DNA of 64,000 nt from an uncultured Chthonomonas sp. (GTDB lineage: Bacteria > Armatimonadota > Chthonomonadetes > Chthonomonadales > CAJBBX01), in NCBI GenBank assembly GCA_903885605.1, contig CAISJD010000196.1, positions 1 through 64,000 on the forward strand, in the 5' to 3' direction. The position numbers were made by a program, and so were the translations under genes. Below are positions 9,201 to 18,031 of this stretch, piece by piece (positions within the stretch are counted from its first letter, which is position 1; every line of letters starts with the position of its first letter). The notes beneath the pieces are model-generated. The model made no database searches and had not been told where the DNA came from. It was given only the letters and a program-made list of their open reading frames with translations.

Positions 9201-11428
9201 TGCGTACTGGCCCCGCCGCCGTTGGCCCGGATCGTTCCGGACCCCGCAAGCGAATCGGTTGCTACTCTGACGGAGCCGCCTGCTCCGCCCCCGGCCTTCC
9301 AGGCGCCTGCGCCGTCGGCGGCGATGGCGCCATTGACCGTGGTAGCGCCCAGTACCGTGATCGCCAGGATGCCGCCGCCTGCGCTACCCTTGAACTGGCC
9401 GCCATTGTTGGATCCGCCGCCGCTGCCCTGGTCGGTCGGATCCGTGATGGATCCGTAGGCCCACCACCAGCCGTTGCGGGCGCCCATGCCGCCGTGGGTG
9501 CCGCCGTCGCCCGTATCGGAGTGTCCCCGCCCCGGCCCCTGCTCGTACACGTAGCCGCAGCCTGTCACATCGATGGACCCGCCGAGGTCGACCGTCAGGT
9601 TCCGGCCGACGTTAACTCGCAGTCCGATGCCGTCGTTGCCGGGGCAAGTGACGACACCTCCGGCGCGGACGGTCAGGTCGCGGGTCGCCAATGGCTCATC
9701 CACACAGCGGAACACCACCGTGGCAGAGGAGAAAAACCAATCGGCGCCGGCAATCGAGAGGGCCGCATGGTAGGTGGTCCCTGCCACGCCAGCGTTGTCG
9801 AACGTTACGGTCTGCTGTAGGGTTGTTGTGTTCTGGGTAAAGACCGTGCCGGGGCCGCCGCTGGCCGTCACACCGTTGCTGGTCCAGCGCCCGCCGCGGG
9901 CCGAGAGTGATCCGCTGAACGCAGTCGAGCCCCAGTACACGGCAACCCGGCCGCCGCCGCCGCCCTGGGCCGGCCAGTACTCCGTCGAGGCCGCACCGCC
10001 ATCCGCTCTGATAGCCCCGCTACCGGCCAGTGAGCCGACATGCATCCATACTGACCCGCCGGCACCGCCGCCGGCCTTATAGGCGGCGCCTCCGTCTGCC
10101 GAGACGGCGCCGTCCACGGTGGCAGTTCCCGTCACATCCATCGATAGGCGTCCGCCGCCTGCGCCTCCGTTGAACTGGTTACCGTTGTTGGAGCCTCCGC
10201 CGCTGCCCGGGAGCACCGGCTCTGTGATGGATCCGTAGGCCCACCACTCCCAGTTGCCGGAACCTGTGCCGCCGTGGGTGCCGCCGTCGCCAGTGTTGTA
10301 GTGGCCACGCCCCAAGCCCTGCTGATAGGGGTGGCCGGCGCCGGTCGCGGTCACCTCGCCGCCTGCCTCGACCCGCAGGTCGCGGGTGACCATGATGAGC
10401 AATCCGGAGCCGTCATTGGCCGGGCATGTGACCGTGGCGCCGGAGCGCACCGTGAGATCACGCACCTGGACGGCGGAGGACGAGCAATCAAAGACCATCA
10501 CCGTCGGCGCGGTCACAATCAGGTCCGTCGTGGTGAGGGCCGGGGCCTGATGCCGGGTTGGGCCAACGAGCCCACCGTTGTCGAAGGTCAGTGTCTCTGT
10601 TGACGTGCCTGCATCGCGGAAGTAGCAGCTGCCGGGTCCACCGTTGGAGAAGCTTCCACTGCCGCCTCTAGCCTGAAGCGAGCCGCTGAAGATGCTGGAG
10701 TTGGCGTGGACTGCCACGCGGCCGCCTCCGCCGCCGTGGGCGGGCCAGCTATCGGCAGTACCCGCGTTACCTCCATTGGCGGCAATGGCGCCGGCGCCCG
10801 CCAGTGTGCCGGCCTCGATCCAGAGGCTGCCGCCGGCCCCGCCTCCCGCCTTCCAGCCGTCGGCGCCGGCGGCCGTCACCGAACCGGCCAAATCAAACAG
10901 CCCACCCACCCGGATGTGCGCCGCGCCGCCGCCGACGCCGCCCTTGAACTGCTCGTTGTTGTTGCAGCCGCCGCCGCTACCGAGTGTCACAGGTTCTGTG
11001 ACCAAGCCGTAGGCCTTGTTGCTGGTTCCGCCGCCCGTTCCGCCGTGGGTTGCGCCGGTACCGGCGTTCGATCCGCCCGCGCCGGGGCCCTCATGGTGAC
11101 CGTATCCGGAGTAGCTGGCATCGAGCCGACTGCCTGCCTCAATGGTGGTGTCGCCTGTCACCCCAAGGAGCAGTGTGCCTGTGCCTGCCCGGACGACGCC
11201 GTAGCCGCGCACCAACAGGCTACGGTAGTTCGTGAACCCGGGCGTGCAGTCGATGCTCACCGTGCAGTTGGTGACGATGATGTCCTCACCAGCGAATTGC
11301 CCCGAGTTGATACTGTGGTCTGTGACGAACTCAATGGCCTGCGCCCTGCCGGCGCATACGGCAAGCATGGCGATCAGCCCGCCCAACGCTCTGGTAATCC
11401 CTTGCCCTCTCAGATACGACCAGATCAT
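6284..11428 (-). CDS. giant secreted glycine-rich repeat protein with CARDB and Ig-like domains
   Basis: A 1714-residue exported protein. A signal peptide (ITRALGGLIAMLAVCAGRAQA) is followed by five tandem units of about 256-260 residues. Each unit carries the same landmarks: GDGGTHGG, GSGGGSNNG-QF, ADG-GAWKAGGGAGGS, SLAGSG-IRANGG, GGGGGRV and GGPGTVYT. The units look like beta-helical, adhesin-type repeats. The last 400 residues hold a CARDB-like domain (NLHLVADPDNLVAEGSETNN) and three Ig-like domains, each ending in a FAGD-Y motif. There is no autotransporter barrel or sorting tail visible, so the anchoring mode is unknown. AAAGGGG lies upstream of the ATG, and a hairpin terminator follows. 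It is probably a surface or matrix protein. Confidence 0.75.
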   Translation of the reverse strand: MIWSYLRGQGITRALGGLIAMLAVCAGRAQAIEFVTDHSINSGQFAGEDIIVTNCTVSIDCTPGFTNYRSLLVRGYGVVRAGTGTLLLGVTGDTTIEAGSRLDASYSGYGHHEGPGAGGSNAGTGATHGGTGGGTSNKAYGLVTEPVTLGSGGGCNNNEQFKGGVGGGAAHIRVGGLFDLAGSVTAAGADGWKAGGGAGGSLWIEAGTLAGAGAIAANGGNAGTADSWPAHGGGGGRVAVHANSSIFSGSLQARGGSGSFSNGGPGSCYFRDAGTSTETLTFDNGGLVGPTRHQAPALTTTDLIVTAPTVMVFDCSSSAVQVRDLTVRSGATVTCPANDGSGLLIMVTRDLRVEAGGEVTATGAGHPYQQGLGRGHYNTGDGGTHGGTGSGNWEWWAYGSITEPVLPGSGGGSNNGNQFNGGAGGGRLSMDVTGTATVDGAVSADGGAAYKAGGGAGGSVWMHVGSLAGSGAIRADGGAASTEYWPAQGGGGGRVAVYWGSTAFSGSLSARGGRWTSNGVTASGGPGTVFTQNTTTLQQTVTFDNAGVAGTTYHAALSIAGADWFFSSATVVFRCVDEPLATRDLTVRAGGVVTCPGNDGIGLRVNVGRNLTVDLGGSIDVTGCGYVYEQGPGRGHSDTGDGGTHGGMGARNGWWWAYGSITDPTDQGSGGGSNNGGQFKGSAGGGILAITVLGATTVNGAIAADGAGAWKAGGGAGGSVRVATDSLAGSGTIRANGGGASTQDGWSASGGGGGRVSVTWNTSTFGGAIAATGGQGVAGGASIGGPGTVYTKERLTPRETVTFNNGGLAGYTYHPAFSMSGADLTMASGDVYFGCTAGPLEVRDLTVLAGTVTCPGNDGIGLRVNVGRNLTVNVGGAIDVTGCGYVYEQGPGRGHSNTGDGGTYGGMGARNGWWWAYGSLTDPTDQGSGGGSNNGGQFKGSAGGGILAITVLGDTTVNGAIAADGAGAWKAGGGSGGSIRLATGSLAGSGAIRANGGGAGTQDGWSASGGGGGRVSVTWDTSTFSGSFAARGGQGIAGGASIGGPGTVYTKDRLTPREAVTFDNGGLAGYTYHQAFAMPGADLIMASGEVYFGCTAGPLEVRDLTVLAGTVTCPGNDGAGLRLNVNRNLTVAPGGAVSVSGRGYPDRTGPGGGHYSVGDGGTYGGQGGRNWLAPYGSVHYPDSYGSGGGSNNGSQYTGGPGGGLMRLTVKGDLVVNGSVSADGYGAWEGGAGSGGALRIACGTISGTGVISAMGGTSSTADFSAGGGGGGRIAIRRSAGGAFNGGLVTVAGGSGARGGPAGGVGTIYWGHTYSEADLLLVSSDATLVWNADGTGLASVTLGNAGMAVVTGTQVGAYTGVPGAPGTVALGSTTVPSLQPNESVRVSVPVMSGVKVTNLHLVADPDNLVAEGSETNNTVILVVGRTDTSVYVPDRSGIITTTVALKGYLKRLTDNAWLSGKALTFKVAGTAVGTATTDAGGQAVLNWVIDAGAASRALRAEFAGDATYNPSGGNATLTAQTVSTKVYVVDRTAKIKSYVVLKAYLYLMNNATVAGKPMTMKLDGTELGTMDTNPSGYIQFGYTVAEGAGAGVRTIRTEFAGDAGYNASANTGKLTVTKANLYLWPYVRSGKTGTTLPLKAYVRSLPDYVVQPGKSVAFSVNGTAVDTGVVAADGWATVTWAIPAGEATGAHTATAAFAGDDWYLPASANAAFNVVP
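8088..10411 (-). repeat. tandem DNA repeats, about 767-780 bp, inside the giant gene
   Basis: The landmark GTC[AG]TTG[GC]CCGGGGCA-type sequence recurs at 8088, 8855, 9632 and 10412, giving units of 767, 777 and 780 bp. The units at 8088-8854 and 8855-9631 are very similar at DNA level, including silent positions. The outer units (before 8088 and after 10412) are more diverged. This indicates recent duplication or gene conversion, and is a place where short-read assembly could collapse or expand copies. Confidence 0.8.
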
Positions 11429-11542
11429 CGTTGTGCCCCTTTGCAGTCACGAGGATATGCGTCAGCCGGAGGTGGCCGTGGCGCACGGCCTATTTCTACG
11501 GTAGAACGGCATTTCCTGCCCGCCGGGCGTGCGCGCCTGCAT

Positions 11543-11571
11543 TTCGCCGGAGCGCTTCCATGGGCTAGAAT
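11543..11571 (+). promoter_or_regulatory. promoter of the ROK gene
   Basis: TAGAAT (11566-11571) lies 17 nt after a weak -35 match, TTCGCC (11543-11548). It is about 48 bp before the ROK start codon, in the gap between two divergent genes. Confidence 0.4.
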
Positions 11572-11618
11572 CTGCACGGGCCGCGGCGGACGCGGCACAC
11601 GCTACAGGAGGGCGCACC

Positions 11619-12668
11619 ATGGGCGACAAGCCGGCCATTCTAGGGATCGATGTCGGCGCGACAGGCATCAAGGGGACGCTCTTCTCGCCGAACTTCGAGA
11701 TCATCGCCGACCTGGGGCGGCGGCCCACCGAGGCCGACCTGGGTCCCGAACAGGCCATCGCGAAGATGGTGGCCATGCTGCTGGAGGCGCGACCGAACTG
11801 GCAGGGCCACAGGATTGCGCTCTGGGGCGGCAACATCCCCGGCCCGGCGCGCTACGGCGAGGGGCGCATCCTCCGCTCGCCCAACCTGGGGCCCACATGG
11901 GACAACTTCGGCTTCACGGATGCCCTCTGCGTGGCGCTAAACGACGCCCTGGGCTACTCGGTGCCCGGTACGGTAGCCAACGATGTGGCCGCGGCCGCGT
12001 TCGGTGAGCAGCGGTTCGGCGTGGGCGGCGGAACGAGGTCGGTCTACCTGGCTGCGGTGGGCGGTGGCGTGGGCGGCGGCTTCGCCGATGCGTCGGGCCT
12101 CTACAAGGGCGCGCGGCACGTCTGCCAGAACCACATCGGCCATGTCTATGTGGTCGATCCCACGCTCCCCTACGCTCCCCTCTGCGGCTGCGGCAAGCGT
12201 GGGCACATGGAGGCGTTCACCTCATTCACGTCCATGTTCCTGGCTGTGGACAACGCCCTGGCCCGGAACGCGGCGACGTGCCTCAAGGACGAGTGGGCGA
12301 CGACCAGCAACAAGGGCAAGTCGCTCATGGATGCCGCCAAGGCCGGCGATGCGGTGGCGCGGCAAATCCTGGAGGTTAGCGCGCACTACCTGGCCATCGC
12401 GCTGCACAATGCGGCCATGGAGTTCGAGCCGGACGTCCTGGCGGTGGGCGGCGGTGTGACCTACTACGAGCCCTACATCGGCATCGTGGCGCGGGAGGTG
12501 GATGCGCTCTTCCCCGAGACGTGGACCGTGCTCCGGGAGGAGACGCAGGTGGTTTTCGCCCAGCTCAAGAACAACGCAGGGCGCGTGGGCGGGGCCGCGC
12601 TGGCCATGGAGAAGGCGGGGATGCCGCTGCCGACATCGCTGCCGGCAGCAACACTGAATGCGGACTAG
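11619..12668 (+). CDS. ROK-family sugar kinase or regulator
   Basis: 349 residues from the ATG at 11619, chosen because CAGGAGGG lies about 7 nt upstream; a longer in-frame start lacks a site. ROK proteins are glucokinase-type sugar kinases or sugar-responsive repressors. No DNA-binding domain precedes the kinase fold, so a kinase is more likely. GIDVGATGIKGT (residues 9-20) is the phosphate-binding loop and LAVGGGVTYYEPYI is the adenosine-binding part. The zinc motif near residue 190 reads CGCGKRGHME, with His where the family normally has the third Cys of CxCGxxGCxE. The gene is divergent from the giant protein gene and ends 2 bp before a convergent gene. Confidence 0.82.
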   Translation: MGDKPAILGIDVGATGIKGTLFSPNFEIIADLGRRPTEADLGPEQAIAKMVAMLLEARPNWQGHRIALWGGNIPGPARYGEGRILRSPNLGPTWDNFGFTDALCVALNDALGYSVPGTVANDVAAAAFGEQRFGVGGGTRSVYLAAVGGGVGGGFADASGLYKGARHVCQNHIGHVYVVDPTLPYAPLCGCGKRGHMEAFTSFTSMFLAVDNALARNAATCLKDEWATTSNKGKSLMDAAKAGDAVARQILEVSAHYLAIALHNAAMEFEPDVLAVGGGVTYYEPYIGIVAREVDALFPETWTVLREETQVVFAQLKNNAGRVGGAALAMEKAGMPLPTSLPAATLNAD

Positions 12669-12670
12669 GC

Positions 12671-13390
12671 CTATCGGCGCTCGATGACCAGGGCCTGGGC
12701 GGGGGCTGCGACCTTCAGCAGCTCCCCGGTCCCGGCATCGCACCAGAACCGGTTGGCGATGGGCGCCGCATCGACCACGACGCACTCGACGCGCTTCCCC
12801 GCCACCGTGATCGTCTCGGTCTTGGGCTGTGCGGTGAGCGTCAGCTTCATTGTCTGCAGGGCGCCGGCGGCGAAGATCGACGCCGTGCTGACCTTGCCCG
12901 CCTGGGGCCGTACGGCCTGGGTGGTGAAGGACATGAGCGTGATCACGTTGTTCAGCTGCAGCGTCTCGGAGCCGCTGAGCGCCGCGCCGCGGCTGACGTT
13001 CTGGCCGCCGACCGTGATCCTGGCGGTGGCCTTCTTGCCCGCGAACGTGTAGGTTGCGCGCTGCTTGGAGCCGTCCGCGTCGGCTGTCAGCGACATGGCC
13101 ACGGGCGCGCCGTTGGCCGCGATGGTGAAGGTTCCCGACATCGTCACCACCACGGTCCTGCCCTGGGAGGGCGCCCGCAGGTCCAGCGCAAACTTCCAGT
13201 CTGATTGGCCGGGCCGAACCGCCACGCACTGGGCGGTCTGGGTTCCCATCTCCTTGCCGTCGGTCGTGAAGACCCACCGCTCGGAGGCGCCCGTCCGGGC
13301 GATCACACCGGTCGTCTGCGCCGATGCCGAGCCCTGCAGGACGGCCAGACCCACTACGGCCGCCACCAGCGATGCCGACCATCGCGTCAT
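12671..13390 (-). CDS. secreted protein of unknown function
   Basis: 239 residues from the ATG at 13390. A GTG at 13402 would add four residues and has an AG-rich stretch upstream, so the start is uncertain. A signal peptide (RWSASLVAAVVGLAVLQGSASA) leads a mostly beta-strand protein with TVVVTMSGTFTIAANG, QRATYTFAGKKATARITVGG and IANRFWCDAGTGELLKV. I recognise no family. It is alternating-strand rich, like periplasmic lipid-binding or beta-barrel-like proteins, and the final block resembles proteins that compare thiol or ester values, but no function follows. It lies 23 bp after the HEAT-like gene on the same strand and is probably co-transcribed. Confidence 0.65.
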   Translation of the reverse strand: MTRWSASLVAAVVGLAVLQGSASAQTTGVIARTGASERWVFTTDGKEMGTQTAQCVAVRPGQSDWKFALDLRAPSQGRTVVVTMSGTFTIAANGAPVAMSLTADADGSKQRATYTFAGKKATARITVGGQNVSRGAALSGSETLQLNNVITLMSFTTQAVRPQAGKVSTASIFAAGALQTMKLTLTAQPKTETITVAGKRVECVVVDAAPIANRFWCDAGTGELLKVAAPAQALVIERR

Positions 13391-13413
13391 GCTCCTGCCC
13401 ACCTCTCTCTTGG

Positions 13414-14457
13414 CTACCAGTCGCCGGTATGGAAGCTGGTGGCCGGGTTGGGCCGCAGCTTGGCGGCCTCCTTCGTGATGTCGCGGCAGCCGCGGACCAC
13501 GCGCTTGGCTTCGGGCGCGGTCAGTTCACCCCCGGGGGCGCGCACGGTTCGCCCGAGGCGGGCCATGCCCTCGGCAGCGGCGGCGGCCACCGGGAAGGCG
13601 ATGCGCCGCAGGCCCTGGCCGGCGGGCGTGGCGATGTAGCTCTCGTCGTGCAGGAGGCGGTCCAGCGGCTGGATCAGGTCGCGGTCGGCCGCCATACCCA
13701 GCGCCAGGGCCGCCGCAGCTCGGACGCGGTACTGCTTGTCGCGGGCCGCCTCCAGGACCTGGTCGAGGAGCCGAGCGCGGATCACGGCGCTCAGTTCGAA
13801 CTCGGCCGGCTCGAAGAGGAGCGATGCGGGCGGTGCGAGCTGTCCGTCACGGTTCAGCAGCATTCCCAGCGACGCCACTCCCCGGCTCCGAAGGTAGGGA
13901 TCGTCGGCCGAGGCCAGGGCCGTGAGGATGCCCGCCTGGCGCGGCTTGGCGCGGCGCACCATGGCGTCCGCGGCGCCGTACTTGCGGCTACTGAGCAGGG
14001 TGAGGTCGTTCGGAGCGGCCAACACGCCGGCAAGCGCCTCGTCGAAGCTATCGCCGTACTTCGCCAGATGCGCCACGGCGGCGGCATAGGCGTCGCGGTC
14101 CCCGGCCGGCGGCTCCAGTACGAGGGACAGCGCCAGCGAGGCGGCCAGGCGCTCGTCCGAGCCCTCGGCGGCCTCGCGGAAGGCGGCGGCGCGGAGCTCG
14201 GCGGGCGCATAGGCCTGCTTCTTCTTCTCGCCCACGATGAGCGGAGAGCCGCCGAGCAGGGGGCGCTTGGCGAGGCCGGCCACCACGGCGGCCAGCGAGG
14301 TCTCATCGCTCAGCTTGTCTCCGCGCCAGCCGATGCGATCCTCGGCTCCGGCCAGCTCCGACCTGAAGAGCGTCCGGAGGTCGGGCGCGGCCAACGACGC
14401 GGTCGCGGCCGACGTCATCACCAGGGCTGCCACGCAGGCCCGTAGAGCAGTCATCAT
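13414..14457 (-). CDS. secreted HEAT-repeat-like protein of unknown function
   Basis: 347 residues with a signal peptide (ALRACVAALVMTSAATASLA) cleaved near residue 24. The body is alpha-helical, with repeated helix pairs such as YLRSRGVASLGMLL, YRVRAAAALALGMAADRDL and AFPVAAAAAEGMARLG, typical of HEAT/Armadillo scaffolds. No catalytic motif is visible. Two adjacent ATG codons (14457 and 14454) follow an AGGAT site. The 3' end is 23 bp from the next secreted protein of the same strand, suggesting a two-gene exported module. It may be a protein-binding scaffold in the envelope. Confidence 0.65.
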   Translation of the reverse strand: MMTALRACVAALVMTSAATASLAAPDLRTLFRSELAGAEDRIGWRGDKLSDETSLAAVVAGLAKRPLLGGSPLIVGEKKKQAYAPAELRAAAFREAAEGSDERLAASLALSLVLEPPAGDRDAYAAAVAHLAKYGDSFDEALAGVLAAPNDLTLLSSRKYGAADAMVRRAKPRQAGILTALASADDPYLRSRGVASLGMLLNRDGQLAPPASLLFEPAEFELSAVIRARLLDQVLEAARDKQYRVRAAAALALGMAADRDLIQPLDRLLHDESYIATPAGQGLRRIAFPVAAAAAEGMARLGRTVRAPGGELTAPEAKRVVRGCRDITKEAAKLRPNPATSFHTGDW

Positions 14458-14674
14458 AGGTTGTATCCTGTTCGGGTTCGATCGCCACCGGGGCGCTAGA
14501 GAAGACGTGTTCGGAGCCTGCCCCGTGCCATGAACCCTTTCGTCGGTGCAGTCGTCTACACTACCACAAGCAATGCATCCATAGTGTCCGAGGGTGTCTC
14601 ACATGCAACGCCGGCGTGACCGGTCGCGCCGGAGGCAGGAGCGGCGCCGCTCCCGCTGAGAGGGAGGCTATCAC

Positions 14675-14917
14675 ATGGCCGTCGAGGATGCCCACTTCAC
14701 CCGCACCATCCAGCGCGAGCTGGGGCGGCGTTATGTGGACGCGAGCCTGGTCGATGTGCGCGTCATGCACGGCATCTGCTACGTGCGAGGGACCATGCGC
14801 TGCCTGCGCAGCCACCCCAACGTGGACCTCACCAAGGAGTCGGAGACCATCCGCAAGATGATTCGCCAGAAGGGCTTCATCCGCGAGGTGATCTGGGAGG
14901 TCGACCTCCGGAACTGA
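14675..14917 (+). CDS. small conserved-looking protein (BON-like)
   Basis: 80 residues with GAGAGGGAGG about 7 nt before the ATG, the best reason to accept it as a gene. The segment DASLVDVRVMHGICYVRGTM resembles the strand-turn-strand of BON or similar small alpha/beta domains. It continues as SETIRKMIRQKGFIREVIWE and is cytoplasmic by lack of a signal. The gap before it (14458-14674) holds nothing else that I recognise. The gap after it (14918-15201) holds tandem repeats. Confidence 0.6.
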   Translation: MAVEDAHFTRTIQRELGRRYVDASLVDVRVMHGICYVRGTMRCLRSHPNVDLTKESETIRKMIRQKGFIREVIWEVDLRN

Positions 14918-15033
14918 CGCGGACGAGAGCGCTGCAGGCGGCTACGGAGCCGTGACAGTGATCGCGCCGAGCCGATACCTGCTCGCGCCGTCATCGCCGC
15001 CGGCGGCAGCGCGATCACCGGCTGGGTGCGGCG

Positions 15034-15073
15034 GGTCCGTGTTCGTCCGTGGAGGTCCGTGGAGGTCCGTGTG
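15034..15073. repeat. four-copy 10-bp tandem repeat
   Basis: Four decamers of the form GGTCCGTGNN stand in a row (15034-15043, 15044-15053, 15054-15063, 15064-15073). The same decamer recurs three times at 62795-62824. The repeat is intergenic. Confidence 0.8.
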
Positions 15074-15092
15074 GGCCCTACGGCGGCACGGC

Positions 15093-15128
15093 TTGACGCC
15101 ATTGACGCCGTTGACGGCGTTGACGACG
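15093..15128. repeat. four-copy 9-bp tandem repeat
   Basis: TTGACGCCA, TTGACGCCG, TTGACGGCG and TTGACGACG follow one another exactly. A related TTGAC nonamer array lies at 39488-39541. A 15-bp direct repeat (GGCTGGGTGCGGCGG at 15020 and 15136) brackets this block together with the decamer array. Confidence 0.8.
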
Positions 15129-15201
15129 ACATGGCGGCTGGGTGCGGCGGCGCACCTCCGGGGGGCCGCAGGATGACGTCAAGGGCGCGGGCGGGCCCGG
15201 C

Positions 15202-16236
15202 CTACATCGGCTCGGCCCACTCCATGACGACCTTGCCGCTGTTGCCGGTGTGCATCACCTCGAAGGCTTTGTCGAACTCGGTGTAGTGGAAGCGGTGGGT
15301 GATGACGGGTGCGATGTCCAAGCCGCACTGGATCATCATGGTCATCTTGTACCAGGTCTCGAACATCTGGCGGCCGTAGATGCCCCGGATAGTTAGCCCG
15401 TCGAAGACCACGGTGTCCCAGTCGATCTCGGCCTTGGGCAGGATGCCGAGCAAGGCGATCTTGCCGCCGTGGCCCATGTTGGCCAGCATCATGCGGAAGG
15501 CGGCTGGGTTGCCGGACATCTCCATGCCCACGTCGAAGCCCTCGGTCATGCCCAGCTCGCGCTGCAGGGCCTGGTCCACGGAACGCTCGGCCACATTCAC
15601 CGCCAGCGTGGCGCCCATGCGCGAGGCGAGCTCCAGGCGGTAGGGGTTCACGTCCGTGATGACGACGTTGCGCGCGCCGGCGTGGCGGGCGATGGCCGTA
15701 GCCATCATGCCGATGGGCCCCGCGCCGGTGATGAGGACGTCTTCGCCCAGCAGGTCGTAGGTGAGCGCCGTGTGGGTGGCGTTGCCCAGCGGGTCGAAGG
15801 AACTGAGGATGTCCGTGGGGATGCGCTTGTCGGCGGGCCAGACGTTGCCCGCCGGGATGGCGATGTACTCGGCGTAGGCGCCGTCGCGGTTCACGCCGAC
15901 GCCCAGCGTGTGGGCGCAGAGGTGACGCCGCCCGGCCAGGCAGTTGCGGCAGCGCCCGCAGACCACATGCCCCTCGCCGCAGACCAGGTCGCCCTGCTTG
16001 AAGCCCTGCACGTTGGAGCCCCAGGCGGCCACCTGCCCGACGAACTCGTGGCCGATGACGAGGCCGACCGAGATGTTCCGCTGCGCCCAGTCGTCCCAGT
16101 TCCAGATGTGCACGTCGGTGCCGCAGATGCTCGTCTTCAGCACGCGGATGAGCACGTCGTTGGAGCCGACGGCCGGTTCGGGCACATCGGTCAGCCAGAG
16201 GCCGGGAGCGGCCTGAGCCTTGGTGAGAGCTTTCAT
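15202..16236 (-). CDS. tdh: L-threonine 3-dehydrogenase
   Basis: 344 residues from the ATG at 16236 (AGAGG site upstream), oxidising L-threonine to 2-amino-3-ketobutyrate with NAD in the cytoplasm. It has [17 protein letters not shown] (catalytic zinc Cys near 38), IGHEF, the structural-zinc cluster [15 protein letters not shown] (CX2CX2CX7C) and the NAD-binding loop [11 protein letters not shown]. The WDDWAQ and [15 protein letters not shown]-type C-terminus distinguish Tdh from other medium-chain dehydrogenases. The length fits the family (about 340). No glycine C-acetyltransferase (kbl), its usual partner, is adjacent. It is divergent from the GH42-like gene across 92 bp. Confidence 0.9.
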   Translation of the reverse strand: MKALTKAQAAPGLWLTDVPEPAVGSNDVLIRVLKTSICGTDVHIWNWDDWAQRNISVGLVIGHEFVGQVAAWGSNVQGFKQGDLVCGEGHVVCGRCRNCLAGRRHLCAHTLGVGVNRDGAYAEYIAIPAGNVWPADKRIPTDILSSFDPLGNATHTALTYDLLGEDVLITGAGPIGMMATAIARHAGARNVVITDVNPYRLELASRMGATLAVNVAERSVDQALQRELGMTEGFDVGMEMSGNPAAFRMMLANMGHGGKIALLGILPKAEIDWDTVVFDGLTIRGIYGRQMFETWYKMTMMIQCGLDIAPVITHRFHYTEFDKAFEVMHTGNSGKVVMEWAEPM

Positions 16237-16328
16237 GGGGCGCCTCTTGGGTGCGAGCGGATTGCCGTAGATAGTACCGCGTGGCCGCCGGGTGGTACGC
16301 TTGGGGCGCACCTGCAAGGAGAGACGCC

Positions 16329-17930
16329 ATGCCCCTGTTGCTCGCCCTATGCCTGCTGGCCGCGCCCGCGCCGAAGGCCCTGCCGCCGAGCCGGATCGCG
16401 CCCATCAACGGCGTACCCACGCTGCACGTGGCGGGCGCGCCCTTCTTCGTGCTGGGCGCCCAGTGCGACATCTGGCGCAGCACACGGCAGGACGCCGCCA
16501 CGGAGGCCTTCTTCGACGGCTACCAGGCCATGCATGCCACCACGGTCTCCGTGGGCATCCCCTGGTCGAAGGTTGAGACGGAGGAGGGCAAGTTCGACTT
16601 CGCCTTCATCGACTGGTTCATCCGGGCGGCCGAGAAGCGCGGGTTGCGGCTGGTCCTCAACCTCTTCTGCACCAACGTCTGCGGCAAGGTCGCCGAGATG
16701 GCCCCCGGCGGCGGCTACTTTCCGCAGTACGCGCCGGACTGGATGCTGAAGCAGCCCGACCGCTATCAGCGCATGGCGCTGCCGTCCACGTGGCGATACG
16801 CCGGCGGCGGTCCGCCCATGTGCCCCAACGACCCGGACACGCTGGCCCGCGAGCGGCGGCTGGCTGCAACGGTGGCGCGGCATCTGCGCGAGAAGGACCT
16901 GCGGCGGACGGTGGTGATGCTGCAGGTCGACAACGAGTACTACTACCAGCAGTGGGAGGGCCCGGCGCCGGCCTACGGCAGCCCCGAGTACAAGGCGGTT
17001 CGGTGCCGCTGCTCGCTCTGCGACGCGAAGTGGGCGTCGGGGACGTGGCCCTCCGCCGAGGCCTTCATGTTCGAGGGCCTGGCCGACTACGCCGCCTCGG
17101 TGGCCGAGGCCATCACCGCCGAGTACGCCATCCCGGTCTACCTCAACAGCCCCTGGTGGTCGCCTGAGACCGTGGCCACCTTCCTGCGCCGCGCCCCGAA
17201 GGTGGCCCTGGTGGGCATCGACGGCGCCTTCACCACGGTTGAGCCGAACGTGCTGGTGCAGTGCCAGGTGGGGCGGAACACTGTCTTCGCGGCGGAGAAC
17301 CCCACCGAGCAGCCTCAGACCCGCATGAACCTGGACGTGCTGCCCTACTACACGCTCATCGGCGCCATGGGCATCGGCAACCTGCTCTGGGAGGCCGGTC
17401 CGCCTCGCACCGTGGTGGAGGACCCCGAGGCCCGCGCCCGCTACGGACGCGCCCTGCTGCCGCTGCGGAACGCCATGGAGCCCATCGCCCGGGCGCGAGG
17501 CACGGAGCGGCTGCTGGGATGGTGCGCCGTGCGCGAGCCGGCCCCCGACGCACGCGAGGACGCCCACGGCAACCCCATCCCCGGCCCATCCGGCGCGCCG
17601 GCGGTGCGGACGGAGCAGATCCGCATCCGCGAAGGCCGGTCGCTCCGCATGGTCCCCTCAGGTCGGTTCGAGGCCGCGCTGGCGGGCCTCCGCGTGACGG
17701 TCGAGGGCGCCTCGGCGGGCGTGCTGCTCCGCACCGGGCCGCGCAGCGTGGTGGCCGCGCTCCCGGCAGGCCGCGTGACGCTCCACGGCTTGGGCGGCAA
17801 GGTGCGGGCCGAGGCGGGCCGGTTCGATGGCGCCCGATGGGTGCGCTCCGGCAAGCACCCGGTGGCGCAGGCCGGCGCCGACGCCACCGTGGACGCGGCG
17901 GAAGCCGGCGTGGTGCGGGTGAGTTGGTGA
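16329..17930 (+). CDS. secreted GH42/GH35-like beta-galactosidase-type glycosidase
   Basis: 533 residues from the ATG at 16329, with CAAGGAG upstream and a short signal peptide ([14 protein letters not shown]). An alpha/beta barrel begins with [39 protein letters not shown] is the classic opening of GH42/GH35 barrels, where the enzyme positions a beta-galactoside. [15 protein letters not shown] carries the likely acid/base Glu, and [14 protein letters not shown] near residue 320 likely holds the nucleophile Glu. A C-terminal beta-domain ends the protein. The length is shorter than typical GH42 (about 650). Family assignment between GH42 and GH35 relatives is uncertain. Confidence 0.7.
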   Translation: MPLLLALCLLAAPAPKALPPSRIAPINGVPTLHVAGAPFFVLGAQCDIWRSTRQDAATEAFFDGYQAMHATTVSVGIPWSKVETEEGKFDFAFIDWFIRAAEKRGLRLVLNLFCTNVCGKVAEMAPGGGYFPQYAPDWMLKQPDRYQRMALPSTWRYAGGGPPMCPNDPDTLARERRLAATVARHLREKDLRRTVVMLQVDNEYYYQQWEGPAPAYGSPEYKAVRCRCSLCDAKWASGTWPSAEAFMFEGLADYAASVAEAITAEYAIPVYLNSPWWSPETVATFLRRAPKVALVGIDGAFTTVEPNVLVQCQVGRNTVFAAENPTEQPQTRMNLDVLPYYTLIGAMGIGNLLWEAGPPRTVVEDPEARARYGRALLPLRNAMEPIARARGTERLLGWCAVREPAPDAREDAHGNPIPGPSGAPAVRTEQIRIREGRSLRMVPSGRFEAALAGLRVTVEGASAGVLLRTGPRSVVAALPAGRVTLHGLGGKVRAEAGRFDGARWVRSGKHPVAQAGADATVDAAEAGVVRVSW

Positions 17931-18031
17931 TGCGGCGCCCGCATCGTAGCCGTCCGCCGTGGAGTCGCCGACGGGCGAGTTCGCGCCGTTCGTAGCCGTC
18001 GGCACTAGCCGGCGGCCCTTGGGAGATGCTG

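Noticed and set aside
8088-10411. CRISPR-like repeat array
   Set aside because: Units are about 770 bp, coding and in frame with a secreted protein; there are no short spacers or cas genes.
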